Positions 27,043 through 37,001 are shown, numbered from the stretch's first letter. The stretch: 64,000 nucleotides of DNA from Altererythrobacter sp. C41 (GCF_016803135.1 NZ_JAEVFE010000008.1:28626-92625); one strand, 5' to 3'. Translations and numbers: made by a program. The notes: generated by a model from the letters alone, not told the origin.

Positions 27043-27569
27043 TGCGCTGGTGGTGGTGGATCCCGCTAATGCTCTTCGCCGGCTTTCTGGGCGTGGCGGC
27101 ATACCAGCTCACGCAGCCGAAGGACGACTTCGTGCCGAGCGCGATGGTCGGCAAGCCGCTGCCCGCATTCGAACTCCCTGCCGCGATCGAGGGAATGTCC
27201 GGCGTTTCGACCGCAGATTTCCAGGATGGCAAGCCGCGTCTGCTGAACATCTGGGCGAGCTGGTGCCTGCCATGTATCGCCGAAGCGCCGCAGCTTGATC
27301 AGTTGAAGCAGGAGGGCGTCGAGATCGTCGGCATCGCCATTCGCGATCGGCCCGAGGACGTCGCGGCGTTCCTGGCGCGGCATGGCAATCCCTACACCCG
27401 GATCGGGGCCGACGATCTTTCGCAGGTCCAGCTCGCGATCGGGTCCTCGGGCGTGCCCGAGACGTTCGTGATCGATGGCAAGGGCGTGATCCGCTATCAG
27501 CACATCGGCGACATCCGCGCCGAGCACGTGCCGATCCTGCTGGAGAAGCTGCGGGAGGCGGGGGAATGA
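27042..27569 (+). CDS. ccmG: Thiol:disulfide interchange protein DsbE/CcmG
   Basis: Membrane-tethered thioredoxin that keeps apocytochrome c cysteines reduced. 175 residues: N-terminal anchor (WWWWIPLMLFAGFLGVAA), thioredoxin fold with redox site WASWCLPCIAEAP, and the cis-Pro loop SSGVPETFVID. ATG overlaps the ccmF stop by 1 base. Confidence 0.95.
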   Translation: MRWWWWIPLMLFAGFLGVAAYQLTQPKDDFVPSAMVGKPLPAFELPAAIEGMSGVSTADFQDGKPRLLNIWASWCLPCIAEAPQLDQLKQEGVEIVGIAIRDRPEDVAAFLARHGNPYTRIGADDLSQVQLAIGSSGVPETFVIDGKGVIRYQHIGDIRAEHVPILLEKLREAGE

Positions 27570-27988
27570 GCCTTACGCTTTCCAGCCGGGGGATGGCGTT
27601 GTTTCTGGCGTGTCTGCTTGCAGTACCGCTGGCCGCCCAGCAATCGCTTCCGCCAGCGCCTTACGCCTATCGCCAGCTCGAGGATCCGGCGAAGGAAGCC
27701 GCGGCGCAGGCCTTGATGGAGACGCTGCGCTGCCTCACATGCCAAAGCCAGTCGATCGCGGACAGCGATGCGGCGATGGCGGGCGACATGCGCCATCAGG
27801 TCCGCACGCGGATCGCGGCGGGTGAGGAGCCCGAGGCGATCCGCGCCTGGCTGGTCGAACGCTACGGCGACTACGTCAGCTACGCGCCGGTGGTGAGCGA
27901 AACCACCTGGCCGCTCTTCGCGATCCCGCTGCTGCTGCTCGCGGGAGCGGGGGCGATTCTCTGGCGGCGTCTGCGGAGGGCGCAATGA
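27566..27988 (+). CDS. ccmH: Cytochrome c maturation protein CcmH
   Basis: 140 residues. Signal peptide (MALFLACLLAVPLAAQQ), the redox motif LRCLTCQSQSIADSD (LRCxxCQ) and a C-terminal helix (FAIPLLLLAGAGAILW). It reduces apocytochrome for haem ligation with CcmF. Overlaps ccmG and ccmI by 4 bases each. Confidence 0.96.
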   Translation: MSLTLSSRGMALFLACLLAVPLAAQQSLPPAPYAYRQLEDPAKEAAAQALMETLRCLTCQSQSIADSDAAMAGDMRHQVRTRIAAGEEPEAIRAWLVERYGDYVSYAPVVSETTWPLFAIPLLLLAGAGAILWRRLRRAQ

Positions 27989-28617
27989 GCTGGCTTCCCG
28001 CGATCGCGCTGGCGGGCGCGCTGTTCCTGATCGCTGCCTTCGCGCTGCGCCTGCCGCGCGCGGGCTGGGCGGCGTTCGGCGCGGCGCTGCTGTTCGGCCT
28101 GGCCGGCTATGCCTTTCAGGCGAGCCCGGACATGCCCGCCGCACCCACGGCCGCGGTGCCGGAGCCGGACGAGACCAGCGCGGCGATGATCGAAGCGCGC
28201 CGCGCGATGTTCGATTCGACGATGCAGGCGAGCGACTTCGTCCTCGTCTCCGACGGATTCGCCCGGCGCGGACAATATGCCGACGCAGCGCAGATGCTCC
28301 GCGGAGTCGTGCGGGAGAACCCGGGGCACGCCGAAGCCTGGGTCGCGCTCGGCAATGCGCTGATCGAGCATGCGGACGGAAATCTCACTCCGGCAGCAGT
28401 CTACGCCTACGCTCGGGCGGAGCAGGCGGCGCCCGGGCACCCGGCCGCACCGTACTTCCACGGCCTCGCCCTGCTGCGCGTGGGCCGTCCGCACGATACG
28501 CGGGCCTTGTGGGCGCAGACGATCGACGACGCGCCCGAGGGGGCGGAATGGGTCGCGCCGATGCAGGAACGTCTCGAGAGGCTCGATGCGCTGATCGCGG
28601 CAGTGGAGGCACAGTAG
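27985..28617 (+). CDS. ccmI: CcmI-like TPR protein of cytochrome c biogenesis
   Basis: 210 residues; two N-terminal membrane helices ([33 protein letters not shown]) are followed by TPR-type helices ([20 protein letters not shown], then [12 protein letters not shown]). CcmI presents apocytochrome c to CcmF-CcmH. It is shorter than the two-domain CcmI of E. coli or Rhodobacter, as in other sphingomonads. Last gene of the ccm operon. Confidence 0.88.
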   Translation: MSWLPAIALAGALFLIAAFALRLPRAGWAAFGAALLFGLAGYAFQASPDMPAAPTAAVPEPDETSAAMIEARRAMFDSTMQASDFVLVSDGFARRGQYADAAQMLRGVVRENPGHAEAWVALGNALIEHADGNLTPAAVYAYARAEQAAPGHPAAPYFHGLALLRVGRPHDTRALWAQTIDDAPEGAEWVAPMQERLERLDALIAAVEAQ

Positions 28618-28726
28618 GCGCAAGCGCGGTGCATGTTGCAGCTGCGAAAGGAGGGTGCTAAGCGCCGCCGCCCTGCAACAGGCCGCTATCCAGGCAGCAC
28701 CGGGTCATTTCGGGAACGCCGTTTCT

Positions 28727-30661
28727 ATGAGCGAACTTTCCTCCACACAGGATTCCCCACCGGAAAACGCCGGTGCACGCCGGCATGGCGCACCATCGCC
28801 CAAGGCGGCGCTGGTGGTCGGTGCGATCGGGGTCGTCTTCGGCGACATCGGCACCAGCCCGATCTACGCCTTTCGCGAAACGTTCGCCGGCCCGCACCCG
28901 CTCGCGCTCGACACGCTGCACCTGCTGGGCGTGCTGAGCCTGATCTTCTGGTCGATGACCATCATCGTCTCGCTCCAGTACGTCACGATCATGATGCGCG
29001 CCGACAACAAGGGGCAGGGGGGCACCCTCGCGCTCGTGGCGCTCATCTCGGGCCGAATGGGACGCAAGGGGTACGGCTGGGTTGCCGTGATGCTCGGCGT
29101 CTTCGCGACCGCGCTGTTCTACGGCGACAGCATGATTACCCCGGCGATTTCGGTCCTCTCGGCGGTCGAGGGTCTGACCACGGTCGAGGCCCGTTTCCAG
29201 CCGTTCGTCATCCCGATCGCGCTCGTGTTGCTCGTTGGCCTGTTCCTGATCCAACGGCGCGGTACGGCTCGGGTCGGCAAGCTCTTCGCGCCGGTGATGA
29301 TCACCTACTTCTCGGTTCTTGCGGTTCTGGGCCTGATCCAGATCGTGCAGAACCCCGGCGTCCTGGTCGCACTCAACCCGTGGTATGCGGTGCAGTTCTT
29401 CATGACCGACAAGCTGCTTGCGTTTCTTGCGCTCGGCTCGGTGGTTCTCGCGGTCACGGGCGCCGAGGCGCTCTACGCGGACATGGGTCATTTCGGACGC
29501 GGCGCGCTGCGGATCGGCTGGTTCGGTTTCGTCATGCCATGCCTGCTGATCAACTATTTCGGCCAGGCGGCGATGATCATGGGCCTCGAAGCCGCGGCTG
29601 CGGCCGAGGCGATCCAGAACCCGTTCTTCCTCATGGCGCCAGAAGCCTACCGCCTGCCGCTCGTGCTGCTCGCGACCTGCGCCACCGTAATCGCGAGCCA
29701 GGCCGTGATCACCGGCGCTTTCTCGGTCACGCATCAGGCGATCCAGCTCGGCTACGTTCCGCGCCTTTCGATCCTGCACACCAGCGAGACCGAGCAGGGA
29801 CAGATCTACATCCCGTTCGTCAATTGGGTGCTGATGATCGCGGTGATCGTACTCGTGCTCACCTTCGGCAACTCGTCCAACCTTGCGAGTGCCTACGGCA
29901 TCGCGGTGACCGGTGCGATGCTGATCGACACCTGCCTGATGGCGGTGCTGTTCGTTGCGGTATGGCGCTGGAAGATCTGGATCGTGATCCCGGCCGCAGC
30001 GCTGTTCTTCGTGGTCGACGGCGCGTTCTTCGGGGCCAACCTGACCAAGGTGCCCGACGGTGGCTGGTTCCCGCTGCTGATCGGGGCGATCGCCTTCACC
30101 TTCCTCACCACCTGGGCGCGCGGCCGCAAGCTGATGCGCGACCGGATGAGCGAGGTGGCGCTGCCGATCGAGATCTTCGCAAAGTCCGCGATGAACAGCG
30201 CGATCCGCGTGCCTGGCACGGCGATCTTCATGGCCTCGACCCGGGCTGGTGTGCCCTCCGCGCTGCTCCACAACATCAAGCACAACAAGGTCCTGCACGA
30301 GCGGGTCGTGATCCTGACCGTCGAGATCGCGGAGGAGCCCTACGTCGATCCCGAGTTCCGGACCCAGTTCGACGATCTGGGCGACGGGTTCTATCGCATG
30401 GTGCTGCGCTACGGCTTCATGGAGGAGACCGACGTGCCGGCGGCCCTCAAGAAGGTCCATCACTGCGGCGGAGACTTCGACATGATGCAGACCAGCTTCT
30501 TCCTCAGCCGTCAGACGTTACTGCCGTCGAAGAACCCGAGCATGATGATCTGGCGCGAGAAGATCTTCTCGTGGATGCTGCGCAACGCAGCGACCGCAAT
30601 GGAGTTCTTCCGCCTGCCGTCCAACCGCGTGGTCGAACTGGGCAGCCAGGTCGAAATCTAG
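28727..30661 (+). CDS. kup: Low-affinity potassium uptake protein Kup
   Basis: 644 residues, 12 membrane helices and a soluble C-terminal domain. The Kup signature [20 protein letters not shown] is near the N-terminus, followed by [10 protein letters not shown] and [16 protein letters not shown]+/K+ symport across the inner membrane. ATG 28727 is the family-consistent start. The 109-base leader contains an inverted repeat TGTTGCAG (about 28634) / CTGCAACA (about 28673) that could fold in the mRNA. Confidence 0.96.
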   Translation: MSELSSTQDSPPENAGARRHGAPSPKAALVVGAIGVVFGDIGTSPIYAFRETFAGPHPLALDTLHLLGVLSLIFWSMTIIVSLQYVTIMMRADNKGQGGTLALVALISGRMGRKGYGWVAVMLGVFATALFYGDSMITPAISVLSAVEGLTTVEARFQPFVIPIALVLLVGLFLIQRRGTARVGKLFAPVMITYFSVLAVLGLIQIVQNPGVLVALNPWYAVQFFMTDKLLAFLALGSVVLAVTGAEALYADMGHFGRGALRIGWFGFVMPCLLINYFGQAAMIMGLEAAAAAEAIQNPFFLMAPEAYRLPLVLLATCATVIASQAVITGAFSVTHQAIQLGYVPRLSILHTSETEQGQIYIPFVNWVLMIAVIVLVLTFGNSSNLASAYGIAVTGAMLIDTCLMAVLFVAVWRWKIWIVIPAAALFFVVDGAFFGANLTKVPDGGWFPLLIGAIAFTFLTTWARGRKLMRDRMSEVALPIEIFAKSAMNSAIRVPGTAIFMASTRAGVPSALLHNIKHNKVLHERVVILTVEIAEEPYVDPEFRTQFDDLGDGFYRMVLRYGFMEETDVPAALKKVHHCGGDFDMMQTSFFLSRQTLLPSKNPSMMIWREKIFSWMLRNAATAMEFFRLPSNRVVELGSQVEI

Positions 30662-30689
30662 GGCGCGGCCGCCCACGATCTAAGCACCG

Positions 30690-30716
30690 CCGTCATCCCA
30701 GCGAAGGCGGTGATCC
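30690..30716. repeat. Single arm of the dispersed palindromic repeat
   Basis: GCCGTCATCCCAGCGAAGGC shares its first 16 bases with the arm at 23568; the rest (GGTGATCCCGCTGGCG) is diverged. It lies in the convergent gap between kup and the yciB-type gene. Confidence 0.5.
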
Positions 30717-30791
30717 CGCTGGCGCTATCCCCTGTTGCACCGCCGATGGGCTCCTGCCTCCGCAGGGGGACAGCTTTCCCGATGAGGATAG

Positions 30792-31433
30792 TCAGGCCGT
30801 CGGAGGCGGGGTCTGCTCTTCCTCCGTCACCCCTTCCGCCGCCAGACCGTGCCGCAGGAGCATCGGAATCTGCGTGAAGGTGAAGAGGAAGCTCAGCGGC
30901 AGAAAGACCCAGAGCTTGGCCCAGAGCCAGCTCTCGAACGACAGCATCGCCCGCAGCACTTCGTTCAGCGCGGCGAGGGCGAAGAAGAACAGGCCCCAGT
31001 TGCGCGAGAGCTTGAGCCAGCCTTGCTCGTCCAGTCCCTCGAACGCGGCGCCGAGGAGGATCTCGAGCAGGGCGCGCCGCCGCAGCCAACCGATGATCAG
31101 CGCGAGACCGAACAGAAGGTAGATTACCGTCGGCTTGATCTGGATGAAGCTTTCGTCGCGCAACCAGATGGTCAGCGCGCCGAAGCCGACGATCAGCGCG
31201 GTCGAGAGCCACAGCATCGGCGAGATGCGGCCGAACTTCCATTTGGAGAAAGCCAGCGCGGCCACTGCCGCGACCATGAACGCGATCGTCCCGCGGATGA
31301 CCGCCGCGATTTCGCCGAGCGGGCTGGATTCTTCCGGCGCGTAGAACTTGTAGGTTGCGAGGAATACGAGCAGCGGCCCGTAATCGACCAGAATGTTGAG
31401 CCAGCCGCTCTTCGGCTTCGCGTCGTCTGCCAT
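30792..31433 (-). CDS. yciB: Inner-membrane septation protein IspZ/YciB
   Basis: 213 residues, five to six membrane helices. Family blocks: DYGPLLVFLATYKFYAP, SFIQIKPTVIYLLFGLAL, SRNWGLFFFALAALNE. Linked to envelope integrity and septation in other bacteria; mechanism unclear. ATG 31433 overlaps the ftsY stop (TGATG); a GTG one codon earlier is possible. Last gene of the leftward dapF-mtaB-ftsY-yciB operon. Confidence 0.94.
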   Translation of the reverse strand: MADDAKPKSGWLNILVDYGPLLVFLATYKFYAPEESSPLGEIAAVIRGTIAFMVAAVAALAFSKWKFGRISPMLWLSTALIVGFGALTIWLRDESFIQIKPTVIYLLFGLALIIGWLRRRALLEILLGAAFEGLDEQGWLKLSRNWGLFFFALAALNEVLRAMLSFESWLWAKLWVFLPLSFLFTFTQIPMLLRHGLAAEGVTEEEQTPPPTA

Positions 31434-32356
31434 CACGCCACTCCCGCAATCACGCGCGCGACGAGGTCGGGGTCGAACGGACGCAGGTCGTCGATCTTCT
31501 CGCCCACGCCGATCGCGTGGATCGGCAGGCCGTACTGCTCGGCCGCGGCGACGAGCACGCCGCCGCGCGCGGTGCCATCGAGCTTGGTCATGATGAGGCC
31601 GGTCACGCCCGCCACTTCCCTGAACACGTCGATCTGGCTGAGGGCATTCTGTCCGTTGGTCGCATCGAGCACCAGCACCACGTCGTGCGGCGCTTCGGGA
31701 TTGAGGCGGCCGAGGACGCGGCGGATCTTCGCCAGCTCGTCCATCAGCTCGCGCTTGTTCTGCAGCCGGCCGGCCGTGTCGACGACCAGAGCGTCGATGC
31801 CCTGCTCGGTCGCCGCCTTGACCCCGTCGAACACGATCGAGGCCGGGTCGCCCCCCTCCGGCCCACGCACGATCGGCGCACCGATCCGCTCCGCCCAGGT
31901 GGCGAGCTGCCCGATCGCCGCCGCCCGGAACGTATCGCCGGCCGCGAGCATGACGTTGTAGTCCTCTTCCTGGAGCCAGTGTGCGAGCTTGGCGATCGTG
32001 GTCGTCTTGCCGCTGCCGTTGACGCCGATCACCAGGATCACCTGCGGACGCGGAAAGGCCACGATCTCGAGCGGTTTGGCTACTGGGCGCAGGATCGCCG
32101 CGATCTCCTCGGCCACGGCTTCCTTCAGTTCGCGCTCGGAGATCTCGAGGCCGAAGCGCTTCTCCGCCAGTCGCGCACGGATGCGGGCCGCGGCGGAGGG
32201 ACCGAGATCGGAGAGGATCAGCGCATCCTCCACGTCGTCAAGCGTCGCATCGTCCAGCCGCGCGGTGCCGACCACGCCGGTCAGGTTGGTCGAAAGGCGT
32301 TCGGAGGTCTTGCGGAAACCGCCGAAGAGCCGCTCGCTCCAGCTCGTCTCGCTCAT
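31433..32356 (-). CDS. ftsY: Signal recognition particle receptor FtsY
   Basis: SRP GTPase that docks ribosome-nascent chains at the membrane. 307 residues with NG-domain motifs GVNGSGKTTTIAKLA (G1), GDTFRAAAI, VVDTAGRLQNK (G3) and MTKLDGTARGG (G4). It lacks the long acidic A domain of E. coli FtsY, as is usual in alphaproteobacteria. ATG 32356 overlaps the mtaB stop by 4 bases. Confidence 0.97.
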   Translation of the reverse strand: MSETSWSERLFGGFRKTSERLSTNLTGVVGTARLDDATLDDVEDALILSDLGPSAAARIRARLAEKRFGLEISERELKEAVAEEIAAILRPVAKPLEIVAFPRPQVILVIGVNGSGKTTTIAKLAHWLQEEDYNVMLAAGDTFRAAAIGQLATWAERIGAPIVRGPEGGDPASIVFDGVKAATEQGIDALVVDTAGRLQNKRELMDELAKIRRVLGRLNPEAPHDVVLVLDATNGQNALSQIDVFREVAGVTGLIMTKLDGTARGGVLVAAAEQYGLPIHAIGVGEKIDDLRPFDPDLVARVIAGVA

Positions 32357-33531
32357 GAGAGCAGGCCTTTCTCGTGTCGCTGGGGGGTGACTGTCACGAC
32401 CGTGCCGCGCGCGGCGCCTTCGGGCACGGCCACGCGGGCGAAGTGGGGCGCATAGCCGGTGCCGTCGTTTTCGGCGAGCACCGATTGTGGGGCGCCCACG
32501 AGCGTGTCCAGCCAGGCGTCCCGCGTGCGGACAACTTCGGCGCGCAGCTCGGCCGCGCGGGCCTTGATCGCGGCGCGCTCGACCTGTGGCATTCGCGCCG
32601 CCGGGGTGCCGGGGCGCGGAGAGTAGGGGAAGACGTGGCCGTGAACGATCGCGAGCTCACGCACTATCGAGAGGTTGTCGATGTGCGCCGCCTCGTCCTC
32701 GGTCGGGAAGCCGGCGATCAGGTCGGCGCCGATCGCGATCTCGGGGCGCGCGCGCTTGAGTCGCGCGACCAGCTCCACCGCATCGGTGCGTGAGTGGCGG
32801 CGCTTCATGCGCTTGAGGATCAGATCGTTGCCGTGCTGCAGGGAGAGGTGCAGGTGCGGCATCAGCCGCGGCTCGCCGGCGAAGAGGTCGACCAGCAGCG
32901 GATCGATCTCGATGCCGTCGAGCGAGGACATGCGCAGGCGGCGGAGCTCGGGGAACGTCTCCAGGATCGCCTGTATGAGGCGGCCAAGGGAAGGGCGTCC
33001 GGGCAGGTCGTGGCCCCAGGAGGTCACATCGACGCCAGTCAGCACCACTTCCGGTGCGCCTTGTGTCAGATGGCTCTCGATTTCTGCGAGGACTTGCGGA
33101 ATCGTCAGTGAACGGCTCGGACCGCGACCCTGCGGAATCACGCAGAAGGTGCAGCTATGATCGCATCCGTTCTGAACCGCGACGAAGGCGCGGGTGCGGC
33201 GCACGGGGACAGGCGGCGCGCGCTCGGGCGCGTTCCAGGCCCGCCGGTCCAGTTTGCGGGTATTCGCGACAAGCCCGTCGACCTCGGGCATGGCGGCGAG
33301 CTGTTCGCGCTCGACCTCCGCCGCGCAGCCGGTGACGAGCAGGCGCGCGTCGGGTCGCTCCCGGCGTGCCTTGCGGATGGCCTGCCGCGTAGTGCGGACA
33401 GCCTCGGCGGTGACGGCGCAGCTATTGACCACGACCACGTCGTGCTCGCCTGCGAGCATGGCGCGAATGCGCTCGCTCTCGGCGATGTTGAGACGGCAGC
33501 CGAGCGAGATCACCTCGGGGCCTGCGCTCAT
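32353..33531 (-). CDS. mtaB: tRNA t6A37 methylthiotransferase MtaB
   Basis: Radical-SAM enzyme that adds a methylthio group to t6A at tRNA position 37. 392 residues: UPF0004 domain (ISLGCRLNIAESE, VVNSCAVTAEA, VTGCAAE, three cluster cysteines), radical-SAM CxxxCxxC in NGCDHSCTFCVIPQGRG, then a TRAM-like end. ATG 33531 overlaps the dapF stop (ATGA). Length and 'GCRLN' favour MtaB over MiaB. Confidence 0.93.
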   Translation of the reverse strand: MSAGPEVISLGCRLNIAESERIRAMLAGEHDVVVVNSCAVTAEAVRTTRQAIRKARRERPDARLLVTGCAAEVEREQLAAMPEVDGLVANTRKLDRRAWNAPERAPPVPVRRTRAFVAVQNGCDHSCTFCVIPQGRGPSRSLTIPQVLAEIESHLTQGAPEVVLTGVDVTSWGHDLPGRPSLGRLIQAILETFPELRRLRMSSLDGIEIDPLLVDLFAGEPRLMPHLHLSLQHGNDLILKRMKRRHSRTDAVELVARLKRARPEIAIGADLIAGFPTEDEAAHIDNLSIVRELAIVHGHVFPYSPRPGTPAARMPQVERAAIKARAAELRAEVVRTRDAWLDTLVGAPQSVLAENDGTGYAPHFARVAVPEGAARGTVVTVTPQRHEKGLLS

Positions 33532-34337
33532 GCGAAATCGTCCCACACGAAGCTGCCGCGGTAGGCCTCGGCCGCCGGGCCCGTCATAGTTATCCGGCCG
33601 TCCTCGCCCCAGCCGATCGTCAGCGCGCCGCCGGGCAGTTGCACCTCGACCTCGCGCTCGACCAGTCCGCGGCGCATTGCCGCGACGGCCGTGGCGCATG
33701 CGCCGGTGCCGCAGGCGCGGGTCAGGCCTGAACCACGCTCCCACACGCGCAGGCGAATGCTCCGGCGGCTCTCCACCGTCGCCACGTTCACGTTCACGCG
33801 CTCGGGAAATAGCGGGTCGCGCTCGATCTCCGGACCCAACGTGTCCAGCGGCACGGCGTCGGTATCCTCGACGAAGAACACGACATGCGGATTGCCGACG
33901 TTCACTGCCGTCGGGCTCTCGAGCGGGTCCCACCCGACCGGCATCGTCAGCGTGTCCATCGCGTAGGCGAGCGGGATCTCCTCCCAGTCGAAGCGCGGTA
34001 CGCCCATATCGACGCTTGCGCCGCCGGTCGCCGGCTGCACCCGGATCGTGCCGCCTGCCGTTTCGACGGAGGCTTCGGATCCGTGGAGTAGCGCCACCGC
34101 GCGTGAGGCATTACCGCAGGCCTCGACCTCGCCGCCATCGGAATTGAAGATGCGCATGCGGAAATCGGCGGCTTCCGAAGGCTCGAGCAGGATCACCTGA
34201 TCGCACCCGATCCCGGTGCGCCGGTCGGCCAGGGCCGCAGCAACCGAGGGCGTCATGGCGGGCAGGTGCTCGCCGCGCGCATCGAGCACGACGAAGTCGT
34301 TGCCGAGACCGTGCATCTTGACGAAGGGAACGCGCAT
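33528..34337 (-). CDS. dapF: Diaminopimelate epimerase
   Basis: Converts LL- to meso-diaminopimelate for lysine and peptidoglycan. 269 residues from ATG 34337 (MRVPFVKMHGLGNDFVVLD). The two catalytic cysteines are in EACGNASRAVA and TRACGTGACATAVAA. First gene of the leftward operon; an earlier in-frame start at 34361 would add eight residues. Confidence 0.96.
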   Translation of the reverse strand: MRVPFVKMHGLGNDFVVLDARGEHLPAMTPSVAAALADRRTGIGCDQVILLEPSEAADFRMRIFNSDGGEVEACGNASRAVALLHGSEASVETAGGTIRVQPATGGASVDMGVPRFDWEEIPLAYAMDTLTMPVGWDPLESPTAVNVGNPHVVFFVEDTDAVPLDTLGPEIERDPLFPERVNVNVATVESRRSIRLRVWERGSGLTRACGTGACATAVAAMRRGLVEREVEVQLPGGALTIGWGEDGRITMTGPAAEAYRGSFVWDDFA

Positions 34338-34377
34338 CGTCGGCGCATCTATGCGCCGCATGGCTGCGCGTCCAGTG

Positions 34378-36006
34378 TCAGGCGCTCTTGCTCATGGCCT
34401 CGGCGGCGTTCGGCGCGTCGCCGTCGTCGCTCAGGCGCCCCAGCGCGCCGAGCCGTTCGCGAACCTGTTCGATCGTTTCCGGACGGCCGTAGATATACCC
34501 CTGACCCTTGAGCTGGCCCAACTCGCGCAGGCGCGCAAGGACCGCGTCGTCCTCGATCCCCTCGGCGGTGATCGGCATGCCGAGCCCTTCGCCGAGCGAG
34601 ACGATGGCGTCGACGATCTTCGATCCGTCGCCGTCCTCCCCCATCTCGCTGACGAAACTGCGGTCGATCTTGATCCGGTCGAACGGCAGCGACCGCAATT
34701 GGGCAAGGCTCGAATACCCGGTGCCGAAATCATCGAGGCTGATCCTGATGCCCTGGTTGCGCAGGCTGAGGATCATCGAGCGAACCAGCGCGACGTTCTC
34801 GTGCAGGCAGCTTTCGGTGATCTCGATCTCGAACCGCTGCGGCGGGAAGTTGTGCTTCACCAGCAGCTTGAGCATGCGCTGGGCGAACCACGGATCGTTG
34901 AGCTGCAGCGGCGAGACATTGACCGACAGCGTCAATGCCGGATCCCATTGCCGTGCATCCTGGAGCGCGCGTTCGATGAGCTGTTCGGACAGGAGCGCGA
35001 CGACGCCCATGTCCTCTGCGATCGGAATGAACACGTCGGGCGAAACCAGCCCGAAATTGGGCGAGTTCCAGCGTGCGAGCATCTCGAAGCCGGTGAGCTC
35101 GCCGGTCTCGAGGTCGATCTGCTGTTCGTAGTAGGGGACGAATTCGCCGTTCGCGAGGCCCGAACGGATGCCCGCTTCGAGCGCGTTGCGGAAGCGCAGT
35201 TCGTTCTCCATCTGCGCCTCGAACCAGTAGTAGCGGTTCTTCCCGCGCTTCTTGGCATGGTACATCGCGATATCGGCGCGGTGCAGGAACGCCTGCGCCT
35301 CCAGCCGCCCGTCGAAGGGTTCGCACGCGGTTGACGCGATCCCGACCGAAACGGTGATCTCGGCGGAATGGCCGGAAATTTCGATCGGATCGGAAATCCG
35401 CGGGATCAGGCGTTGTATCAGCCGATCGACCCGCGCGGGATTCGACAGATCGTAGGGGAGCACGCAGGCGAACTCGTCGCCGCCCAGGCGCGCAACGAGC
35501 GCCTCGTGCGGGAGGAGCGCGCGAAGGCGCCCCGCAGTTTCCCGCAGCACTTTGTCGCCGGCCATGTGACCGTTCAGGTCGTTGATCTGCTTGAAGTTGT
35601 CGAGGTCGATCATAACGAACGCAACCGCGCTTTCCGTGTCGGCACATCGCGCGATTAGCGCTTCGGCCGCAGAAGGAAGACTGCGGCGGTTGAGGCAGCC
35701 GGTCAGCGGGTCGGTCTCGGCAAGCAGGCGGGCGCGCTCTTCCGCCGCCTTGCGTTGCTCGATCTCGGCCATGAGTTCGGCATAGCGGCGCCAGCCGAAG
35801 ATAATCAGTGCGATATTGAGCAACATCGCACTGACGAGCAGGCTGTCCGGCGCCGGGCCGGTGCCCATCCAGTTGCGGAGGGCTTTCGGCAACACCGATC
35901 CACCCGTGCCGACGAACATGATGATCGCCGCGGCCGCGATGCCCATGGCCACGAGGTCGCGCTCGACGCTCGGAGTTTTCTGTCCTGTCTGCTCGCCCTT
36001 GGCCAT
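34378..36006 (-). CDS. Membrane GGDEF-EAL protein (c-di-GMP synthesis/breakdown)
   Basis: 542 residues. Two N-terminal hydrophobic helices (about 20-40 and 55-72), a short coiled linker, then a GGDEF domain with intact GGDEF at 175-179 (ARLGGDEFACVL) and Asp in IDLDNFKQIN. The EAL domain reads GFEMLARW at the name-giving motif (EML for EAL) but keeps NVSPLQL, EITESC, DDFGTGYSSL, KIDRSF, AEGIEDD and QGYIYG, so both activities look possible. Monocistronic; between dapF and the EVE gene. Confidence 0.93.
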   Translation of the reverse strand: MAKGEQTGQKTPSVERDLVAMGIAAAAIIMFVGTGGSVLPKALRNWMGTGPAPDSLLVSAMLLNIALIIFGWRRYAELMAEIEQRKAAEERARLLAETDPLTGCLNRRSLPSAAEALIARCADTESAVAFVMIDLDNFKQINDLNGHMAGDKVLRETAGRLRALLPHEALVARLGGDEFACVLPYDLSNPARVDRLIQRLIPRISDPIEISGHSAEITVSVGIASTACEPFDGRLEAQAFLHRADIAMYHAKKRGKNRYYWFEAQMENELRFRNALEAGIRSGLANGEFVPYYEQQIDLETGELTGFEMLARWNSPNFGLVSPDVFIPIAEDMGVVALLSEQLIERALQDARQWDPALTLSVNVSPLQLNDPWFAQRMLKLLVKHNFPPQRFEIEITESCLHENVALVRSMILSLRNQGIRISLDDFGTGYSSLAQLRSLPFDRIKIDRSFVSEMGEDGDGSKIVDAIVSLGEGLGMPITAEGIEDDAVLARLRELGQLKGQGYIYGRPETIEQVRERLGALGRLSDDGDAPNAAEAMSKSA

Positions 36007-36180
36007 AGATTCGGCGGCAGCGGCCGCCTCGCCCCCCGGATGTCGCGTTTAGCCTATATCGGGCCCGATTGAAGAAGAAGTTAAACACCGTCCAGGCCGG
36101 CACCGGCTGTGGTCAGGCGTCGCGCGGGACGCTATCCCGAGCCGCAGTTCCTGTTCGACGATCCGAAGGAGAGTGCTTGC

Positions 36181-36591
36181 GTGCCCCGCTACTGGCTGAT
36201 GAAATCCGAACCTGACGTCTACGGCTGGGACGACCTCGTCGCAGAAGGCGAGGGGACGTGGGACGGCGTGCGCAATTACCGCGCGAAGAACAACCTCGCC
36301 GCGATGAAGGTCGGCGACCAGGCGTTCTTCTACCATTCGAACATCGGGCTGGAGATCGTGGGGATCGTCGAGATCAGCGTGGCCGGGATCACCGATCCGA
36401 CCGATCCCGAGGGAAAGTGGGCGGCAGTGAAGGTCAAGCCGAAGGAGAAGCTGCCGCGGCCGGTGACTCTGAAGGAGGTCAAGGCGGAGCCGGCGCTTGC
36501 GGAGATGGAACTGGTCCGCCAGTCGCGGCTGTCCGTGTCGGAAGTGCGGCCGGCCGAATGGAAGAAAATTCTTTCCATGGCAGGGGCTTAA
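36181..36591 (+). CDS. EVE-domain protein (thymocyte nuclear protein 1-like)
   Basis: 136 residues, one EVE domain: YWLMKSEPDVYGWDDL, WDGVRNYRAKNNLAAMKVGD, FYHSNIGLEIVGIVEI. The family has a PUA-like fold that binds modified bases in DNA or RNA; the cellular role here is unknown. GTG 36181 follows GAAGGAGAGTGCTTGC. Confidence 0.93.
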   Translation: MPRYWLMKSEPDVYGWDDLVAEGEGTWDGVRNYRAKNNLAAMKVGDQAFFYHSNIGLEIVGIVEISVAGITDPTDPEGKWAAVKVKPKEKLPRPVTLKEVKAEPALAEMELVRQSRLSVSEVRPAEWKKILSMAGA

Positions 36592-36681
36592 CCCGACGGA
36601 ACCGAGCCGCTCCCGCTTGCGTTGATCTTGCAAGACGGCGTGCAATTCCGCCGCCGCAAAGGCAAAGCAGGAGAGTTCCTC

Positions 36682-36864
36682 ATGGGCGAATTCAAGGACA
36701 AGGCCAAAGGTATCGGCAACGAAATCGCGGGCAATGCCAAGCAGGCAGCGGCCGAAGTCGCCGGCAATCCCCGGCTCGATGCCGAAGGCAAGGCGCAGGA
36801 GCGCAAGGGCGAGGCGCAGAACCTCAAGGGCGAAGTGAAGGGCGCTCTCGGCGACAAGATCTGA
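36682..36864 (+). CDS. CsbD-family small stress protein
   Basis: 60 residues: MGEFKDKAKGIGNEIAGNAK, then GEAQNLKGEVKGALGDKI, the repeated KxKGxxxExxG pattern of CsbD proteins, usually induced by general stress. Hydrophilic, probably unstructured. ATG follows GGAGAGTTCCTC. A strong terminator follows. Confidence 0.93.
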   Translation: MGEFKDKAKGIGNEIAGNAKQAAAEVAGNPRLDAEGKAQERKGEAQNLKGEVKGALGDKI

Positions 36865-36880
36865 TCCCTCCGTTTCCAAG

Positions 36881-36911
36881 AAGGGCCGTCCGCAGGGGCG
36901 GCCCTTTTTTT
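36881..36911 (+). terminator. Terminator after the CsbD gene
   Basis: AAGGGCCG (36881-36888) pairs with CGGCCCTT (from 36899) followed by a run of T. Confidence 0.85.
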
Positions 36912-36977
36912 GGTGGCCGCAGCGGCTGGGAAACCGTCCCGGCCTGCGACAATCGACACGGCGCGGGAGCCGAATGG

Positions 36978-36992
36978 TTAGTGAATCGTTAA
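36978..36992 (+). promoter_or_regulatory. Near-match CtrA site
   Basis: TTAG-TGAATCG-TTAA matches TTAA-N7-TTAA at seven of eight bases. It ends 9 bases before the ATG of the small gene at 37002, a position that would suit repression. Confidence 0.35.
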
Positions 36993-37001
36993 TCGGTCGC
37001 C

